Positions 43,932 to 45,616 of a DNA stretch of 45,616 bases are shown piece by piece. Position 1 is the stretch's first letter. Each line of letters opens with the position of its first letter. The notes beneath the pieces are model-generated. The model was not told the DNA's origin. It made no database searches and saw only the letters and a program-made list of their open reading frames with translations. The stretch comes from a virus. The position numbers and the translations under genes are program-made. The DNA is taken from IMG/VR virus record IMGVR_UViG_3300046171_000192, positions 1 through 45,616 of that record. The stretch is one strand, 5' to 3'.

Positions 43932-44182
43932 TTCCGGTGCCTTGCTGTTTTCTTAGCTATCTTCTTGGGCTGAGCACTGTGCTGCTTACCAGCCTTTGTA
44001 TCAGTACGTTTTTTTCTACTAGTGGCGGCATACTCCTTTTTACTCAAAGAGTCTCGAGCCGACTTAGGCAGATATCGCTCACCTGTAGCCTTCTTACCTT
44101 GAGTAGAGTTCTTACCACTCTTAGTGCCCCATTTTTCTCCGGTCCACTTCTTTAAACTCTTTTGAGGTTTCTTAAGTGCCAT
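43928..44182 (-). CDS. Lys-rich small protein (84 aa)
   Basis: Very basic: MALKKPQKSLKKWTGEKWGT then KSGKNSTQGKKATGERYLPK, SARDSLSKKEYAATSRKKRT, ending QPKKIAKKTARHRK. The phrases L-K-K-W-T, G-E-R-Y-L-P-K-x-A and Q-P-K-K-I-A-K-K-T-A are shared by small basic proteins of cyanophages and pelagiphages. Overlaps on both sides (ATGA with the next gene, one base with the previous). A nucleic-acid or virion-DNA binding role is plausible from charge but not shown. Confidence 0.72.
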   Translation of the reverse strand: MALKKPQKSLKKWTGEKWGTKSGKNSTQGKKATGERYLPKSARDSLSKKEYAATSRKKRTDTKAGKQHSAQPKKIAKKTARHRK

Positions 44183-44385
44183 CAGTCTCTATAGCCTCCA
44201 CCTGCTGCCTTGTATTCCTTAGCTAACATTTGAGCCTTACGAGCACTCCACTGACCCGCAGACCCACCTTTACTGCCAGCCTTAATCTTGTTAAACAGTC
44301 GCTTACGCATGGCAGGCTTCGTATAATTACCCGCACTGTTTACCGTCGATTTTTTCTTGGGCGCAGCCTTCTTCTTTGCAGGCAT
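44182..44385 (-). CDS. Lys-rich small protein with SARKAQ...GGGY motif (67 aa)
   Basis: MPAKKKAAPKKKSTVNSAGN then YTKPAMRKRLFNKIKAGSKG and GQWSARKAQMLAKEYKAAGG ending GYRD. The W-S-A-R-K-A-Q-x-x-A-x-x-Y-K-x-x-G-G-G-Y core recurs in small basic proteins of phages and some giant viruses. The start ATG 44385 overlaps the stop of the 37-residue gene as TAATG. Probably DNA-binding or virion-associated; unknown. Confidence 0.72.
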   Translation of the reverse strand: MPAKKKAAPKKKSTVNSAGNYTKPAMRKRLFNKIKAGSKGGSAGQWSARKAQMLAKEYKAAGGGYRD

Positions 44386-44498
44386 TACTTCTTCTTAGCT
44401 TTAGCTTTTGGCTTAACAGCCGCTTTTTTAGCCGCAGCTTTAGCTTTAGCCATTCCAGATTTTGTATATGAATATTTCTTACCGTTGACCATTGGCAT
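44385..44498 (-). CDS. Tiny Lys/Ala-rich protein (37 aa)
   Basis: ATG 44498 after GGAAGCTAATT, ending TAA at 44385. Product MPMVNGKKYSYTKSGMAKAK then AAAKKAAVKPKAKAKKK. The M-P-x-V-x-G-K-K-Y-x-Y-T opening with a Lys/Ala tail is a recurrent tiny phage protein found near terminase genes. The tail resembles a histone H1 end. TAATG coupling to the next gene supports translation. Confidence 0.75.
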   Translation of the reverse strand: MPMVNGKKYSYTKSGMAKAKAAAKKAAVKPKAKAKKK

Positions 44499-44500
44499 AA

Positions 44501-44812
44501 TTAGCTTCCTTTTTTCCACTTAGTTGAAGGCGACTTCGTTTTAGAGGGCGCCCATTTGGTTTTTGCAGCCCAATAAGCTGCACTCATCTTTCCTTTGCTG
44601 ATATTCTTTGCATGTCTAGATTCAAAAGCCTTTCTTTGACCTACCGTCTGATTAGTTTTTACACCCTGCTGTCCAAATCTAATCGTTTTAACCTTGCCAC
44701 CTTCCTTAGCTACAACAACATGAGACTTAGTCGGGTGAGACGGAGTACGCTTGGGCTTGTTATAACCACTAACCCCAGCGCTCTTTAACCTAGAATCTTT
44801 TTTCTCTGCCAT
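44501..44812 (-). CDS. Basic conserved phage protein (103 aa, DUF6321-like)
   Basis: Start set at ATG 44812 (MAEKKDSRLKSAGVSGYNKP); upstream sequence in this frame belongs to another gene. Phrases: KRTPSHPTKSHVVVAKEGGK, KTIRFGQQGVKTNQTVGQRK, AFESRHAKNISKGKMSAAYW, AAKTKWAPSKTKSPS. These recur in marine phage proteins of DUF6321 type. R-F-G-x-x-G and K-x-R-H-A-x-N-I-x-K-G-K-M-S-A-A-Y-W are the strongest parts. Basic, likely nucleic-acid binding; function not established. Confidence 0.78.
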   Translation of the reverse strand: MAEKKDSRLKSAGVSGYNKPKRTPSHPTKSHVVVAKEGGKVKTIRFGQQGVKTNQTVGQRKAFESRHAKNISKGKMSAAYWAAKTKWAPSKTKSPSTKWKKGS

Positions 44813-44813
44813 A

Positions 44814-44972
44814 TCAAACCTTCTTATCAACAAACCTGCTGTGTTTTTGATAACCCTTGCACTTGTTACACCAGACAACAGACTTATATGGCTTAACCGT
44901 GTATACACATGTGCAAATTTCATCCTTTTTTATAACTGCTTTTTGTATATTTGATACCGTAGGTACTCTCAT
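44814..44972 (-). CDS. Small zinc-ribbon-like protein (52 aa)
   Basis: ATG 44972 to TGA 44814: MRVPTVSNIQKAVIKKDEIC then TCVYTVKPYKSVVWCNKCKG and YQKHSRFVDKKV. Cysteines form CTC and WCNKC, a C-x-C ... C-x-x-C arrangement that could bind one zinc. It lies between the 103-residue gene and a conserved small gene, with only a 2-base gap to the former. The G-rich sequence before its ATG is an imperfect ribosome site. Role unknown. Confidence 0.6.
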   Translation of the reverse strand: MRVPTVSNIQKAVIKKDEICTCVYTVKPYKSVVWCNKCKGYQKHSRFVDKKV

Positions 44973-45221
44973 AAGGACCGCCCCCCCTAATCAACTAGGT
45001 GCAAATGCACCCCATCCTCAGAAGAAAGCTCTATCAACGTATAAACAGCATCCGTTAACTGCTCAGTCAGGTAATAAGCCTGCGTACCAAAGCGTAAAGA
45101 CGCAATATGAGGAAGAATAAACGTATCAAACGCAATCTCATCCATGTCTAAGTAGTCAAGTGCCGTAACACGATGCATTAATAGTTGCTTCATTTTTGCC
45201 TCGGTACTCTCATAAGACCCG
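44962..45221 (-). repeat. Duplicated 19-bp leader (two copies, 17/19 identical)
   Basis: GGTACTCTCATAAGGACCG (44962-44980) and GGTACTCTCATAAGACCCG (45203-45221). On the minus strand each contains ATGAGAGTACC: the first opens the zinc-ribbon gene, the second opens a 7-codon frame (MRVPRQK) whose stop overlaps the start of the 68-residue gene. Confidence 0.7.
44987..45193 (-). CDS. Small hypothetical protein after terS (68 aa)
   Basis: Start at ATG 45193, with GAGG six bases upstream: MKQLLMHRVTALDYLDMDEI then AFDTFILPHIASLRFGTQAY and LTDAVYTLIELSSEDGVHLH. Acidic, helical and not recognised. A GTG at 45274 would add 27 residues (WFHGGNISPYRRILTPDGSY), but that part lies in G/C-rich sequence that is open in two frames. 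The exact start is therefore uncertain. Confidence 0.6.
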   Translation of the reverse strand: MKQLLMHRVTALDYLDMDEIAFDTFILPHIASLRFGTQAYYLTEQLTDAVYTLIELSSEDGVHLHLVD

Positions 45222-45390
45222 TCGGGGGTCAAAATACGGCGGTAGGGGCTGATATTGCCCCCATGGAACCACACTCTCGATCGGCGCCAGAAGCCAGAAA
45301 CTACCCCGACCCCTACCTTTTATTACGCATGACCCGCGATACCACACATCACCTTTTATGGACCATTTGCCCTATGAGCAGTTGATCGAA

Positions 45391-45616
45391 CTAGTGTAAG
45401 TCCTTGATATTGCTAGGCTCTTCATCTCCAAAATCCTCAACTTCAGGCTCTTCAAGGTCCAAATCAGCCAAAAAGGAACCGTTATACTGCACAACTTCCT
45501 GCTTTTCTGGTGCAATCCAGCCCTCAGCCTTGAATAATTGCTCGATAGCCCTGAGACGGTCAGAATCCCTCTTAGCCGCCGTTCCCAGCTTCTCCAACCT
45601 ATCGATCCACTCAACC
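45391..45616 (-). CDS. Probable terminase small subunit, 5' end cut by window
   Basis: Only the last 74 residues are present; the frame is open to the window end (VEWIDRLEKLGTAAKRDSDR at the edge). The C-terminal part reads LRAIEQLFKAEGWIAPEKQE then VVQYNGSFLADLDLEEPEVE, a short helix then an acidic tail. K-x-D-x-x-R-x-x-A-I-E-x-L-x-K-x-x-G at the end of a gene leading the packaging block fits a small terminase. The DNA-binding part is outside the window, so the call rests on pattern and position. The 116-bp stretch before 45275 holds no convincing gene. Confidence 0.6.
   Translation of the reverse strand, partial: VEWIDRLEKLGTAAKRDSDRLRAIEQLFKAEGWIAPEKQEVVQYNGSFLADLDLEEPEVEDFGDEEPSNIKDLH

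Noticed and set aside
45295-45330. G-quadruplex on the minus strand
   Set aside because: Only two G4 runs and short GG pairs are present; not enough tracts for a confident call.

Overview
The window is entirely bacteriophage DNA; I see no host housekeeping gene, tRNA, rRNA, insertion sequence or CRISPR array. It looks like most of a temperate, short-tailed (podovirus-type) marine phage. The evidence is a tyrosine integrase, a P22-like order of terminase, portal, scaffold, coat and adaptors, a cluster of large ejection-type proteins ending in a 2663-residue polyvalent protein, and many small protein types common in cyanophage and pelagiphage genomes. The host cannot be named from the sequence. 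Both ends are cut inside genes: a primase-helicase at the left and a probable small terminase at the right. No DNA polymerase is visible and may lie beyond the left edge.

Layout. (1) 1-2550, minus strand: primase-helicase, preceded by a winged-helix replication-initiator-like gene that carries direct repeats resembling an internal origin. (2) 2551-2674: divergent control region with a good leftward sigma70-type promoter and repeated 7-mers. (3) 2675-6036, plus strand: HTH regulator, a small protein, a recombination module (Sak3/DUF1071-type annealing protein, YqaJ-type exonuclease, protein with an SSB-like acidic tip), a possible CsrA-like protein and a small conserved protein, closed by a terminator. 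(4) 6180-7459, plus strand: integrase, a candidate attP, a small membrane protein and a strong terminator. (5) 7785-45616, minus strand: one long late block. In transcription order it runs from the small terminase through a set of tiny Lys-rich proteins, a DUF5675 protein, HNH, large terminase, portal, scaffold, coat, terminator, adaptors and fibre-related proteins. It continues through a strong internal promoter with a structured leader RNA, tail fibre, holin, nozzle-like protein, a gpJ-like repeat protein and GNAT to the ejection proteins and small membrane or secreted proteins.

How the parts fit. The divergent region probably sets early transcription: leftward for replication, rightward for regulation, recombination and integration. 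Late genes are tightly packed, often with ATGA or TAATG overlaps. The best candidates for something undescribed are the promoter plus structured RNA in front of the tail-fibre genes (34238-34406), the origin-like repeats inside the initiator gene, the regulator whose good ribosome site is out of frame across an A9 tract, the two tRNA-anticodon-like palindromes downstream of the integrase, and the CsrA-like protein with two insertions. Several genes shorter than 60 codons or in unexpected frames were recovered by reading the sequence (3122-3280, 43767-43931, 44385-44498, 44814-44972), and several starts were moved.
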